NCBI GenBank assembly: GCA_900313765.1
Contig: OMSN01000129.1
Coordinates: 1 to 5,367 of the forward strand
Origin: an uncultured Eubacteriales bacterium
GTDB lineage: Bacteria > Bacillota > Clostridia > Lachnospirales > Lachnospiraceae
Direction of reading: 5' to 3'
Length of the DNA stretch: 5,367 bases
Made by a program: the position numbers and the translations under genes. The notes below the pieces were generated by a model that saw only the letters and a list, made by a program, of their open reading frames with translations, was not told where the DNA came from and ran no database searches. Below are positions 4,319 through 5,367 of the stretch, in pieces (position 1 is the stretch's first letter; each line of letters starts with the position of its first letter).

Positions 4319-5367
4319 TCAGATCAGTCCTGCTTCCTTAAATGCAGCTACCAGTTTCTGCTGGGTCATCGGGATCTCCTTCATGGAAACACCCGTCGCA
4401 TGCAGGATCGCATTGCGAATCGCCGGTGCCACCGGAATGGCAGGCGGCTCGCCCAGTGCTTTATTGCCGTACGGACCCATCGGATCATCCATCTGGATAA
4501 ACTCCACATTCAGTTCCGGTACATCCATTGCAGTCGGAATCTTAAAGTCAAGCAGATTGTCGTTGAGCGGCACACCCTTGTCATTGTAAAGCAGTTCCTC
4601 TGTCAGTCCATATCCGAGGCCCATCGCCATACCGCCATGTACCTGTGCCTCAGCCAGCTGCGGATTCAGAAGCGTTCCGGAATCGTGGACATTGACGATG
4701 TTGTTGACCTTCACCTTGCCCAGCGGCATATCGACTTCCACATCTACGAAGCAGCAGCCGGAAGCAAATGTGTTCTCCTTGCAGTGACTGGTAACCTCTG
4801 CGGTGATATGCTCTGAGCGGTCCAGAGAATAGAATGCGTTCATCGCCAGATCCTGCATGGACAGGAGAACCTTACCCGGCTTCACATCCTTCTCTACGCC
4901 CGTATCGCGCAGAATAGCGGCCTCCCCGTTCGGCAGATCATGGATATCATATTCCTTGATATTTCCGTCCAGGAAGTCCTTATACTTCTCACTCTCACCC
5001 TTCGATCCGTCATTTCGAGAATTGTCGATATAGGCACCGCCAAGAGCCAGCTTCTCCTTCAGCTTCTCAGCCGGGTTCTTCTCCCGTCCTGTGTTATCCT
5101 GTACAGGCGCACTTTCCCCGGTATGGATCTTCTCGCAGATATTATTCTGATAGATCATCAGTTCATCTGCCGGGCGGTCCAGCATGTAGGACGCATAATC
5201 CAGGATCCTCGCACGCAGTTCCAGTGCACATTTCTTGACTGCCTTGCCGGTGACAAAGCTCTGGCGTGAAGCATACGCGCCGGTGTTAAACGGTGCGACA
5301 TCCGTATCCTGCGTGGAAATGATATACACGCGGTCCATCGTGATTCCGGTCGTCTCGGATGCCATCT
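4319..5367 (-). CDS. xdhA: Xanthine dehydrogenase-type molybdenum hydroxylase, molybdenum-cofactor subunit (C-terminal part)
   Basis: About 349 C-terminal residues of the large catalytic subunit; the N-terminal half is beyond the right edge, and the first in-window ATG (5365) is internal, not a start. This part holds molybdopterin-binding segments: DTDVAPFNTGAYASRQSF (20-37, counting from that ATG), NVHDSGTLLNPQLAEAQVHGG (225-245) and GPYGNKALGEPP (297-308). In the last, Glu306 (codon 4448-4450) is the catalytic base that activates the Mo-bound water in molybdenum hydroxylases. The enzyme would hydroxylate xanthine, hypoxanthine or a related heterocycle. The segments agree closely with E. coli XdhA as I remember it, including the AGLI C-terminus. 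The exception is a charged insertion of about 85 residues at roughly 80-165 (positions 4871-5128). It is first of the visible xdh genes, and its TGA is 35 nt before xdhB. Family very secure; substrate inferred. Confidence 0.93.
   Translation of the reverse strand, partial: MASETTGITMDRVYIISTQDTDVAPFNTGAYASRQSFVTGKAVKKCALELRARILDYASYMLDRPADELMIYQNNICEKIHTGESAPVQDNTGREKNPAEKLKEKLALGGAYIDNSRNDGSKGESEKYKDFLDGNIKEYDIHDLPNGEAAILRDTGVEKDVKPGKVLLSMQDLAMNAFYSLDRSEHITAEVTSHCKENTFASGCCFVDVEVDMPLGKVKVNNIVNVHDSGTLLNPQLAEAQVHGGMAMGLGYGLTEELLYNDKGVPLNDNLLDFKIPTAMDVPELNVEFIQMDDPMGPYGNKALGEPPAIPVAPAIRNAILHATGVSMKEIPMTQQKLVAAFKEAGLI

Noticed and set aside
5363..5365. The ATG at 5365 as the start of xdhA
   Set aside because: The residues after it (MASETTGI) are an internal segment of the molybdenum-cofactor domain in this family, and the protein would lack its N-terminal half; the frame simply runs off the window.

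Overview
The window carries seven protein genes, all on the minus strand, so transcription runs from right to left. Base composition is moderate. Shine-Dalgarno sequences are strong (GGAGG or GAGGAG, 4-8 nt before the start) and the proteins are of familiar anaerobic Firmicutes types. Together these suggest a member of the Clostridia, most likely Lachnospiraceae. That placement is an inference from protein style; no rRNA or other taxonomic marker is present.

Right third (5367 to 2927): the 3' part of a molybdenum hydroxylase operon in the order xdhA (molybdenum-cofactor subunit, cut by the window edge), xdhB (FAD subunit) and xdhC (2Fe-2S subunit). This is the three-subunit purine/xanthine dehydrogenase architecture also found in Escherichia coli XdhABC. 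The genes are 35 nt apart (xdhA-xdhB) or overlapping (xdhB-xdhC). The series ends at a very clear intrinsic terminator at 2815-2862. XdhA contains an unusual charged insertion of about 85 residues.

Middle (2791 to 256): a separately transcribed polar amino acid ABC transporter operon. It has a good sigma-70/SigA promoter (TTGACA, 17 nt, TACGAT), then genes for a secreted substrate-binding protein, a HisM/GlnP-type permease and a GlnQ-type ATPase. A long hairpin with a short T-rich tail lies between the binding-protein and permease genes and may set their expression ratio. A second intrinsic terminator (about 195-234) ends the operon.

Left end (184 to 1): a new transcription unit with a near-consensus promoter (TTGTAT, 17 nt, TATAAT) and an adjacent palindrome. 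It leads into the first 20 codons of a CobW/HypB/UreG-type P-loop GTPase, which runs off the window.

The xdh genes would oxidise purines or related heterocycles, and the ABC system would import an amino acid. The terminators and promoters show three separate transcription units, so any functional link between them rests on proximity alone. I found no RNA genes, mobile elements, CRISPR arrays or clearly novel multi-gene system. No gene-free stretch exceeds 240 nt.
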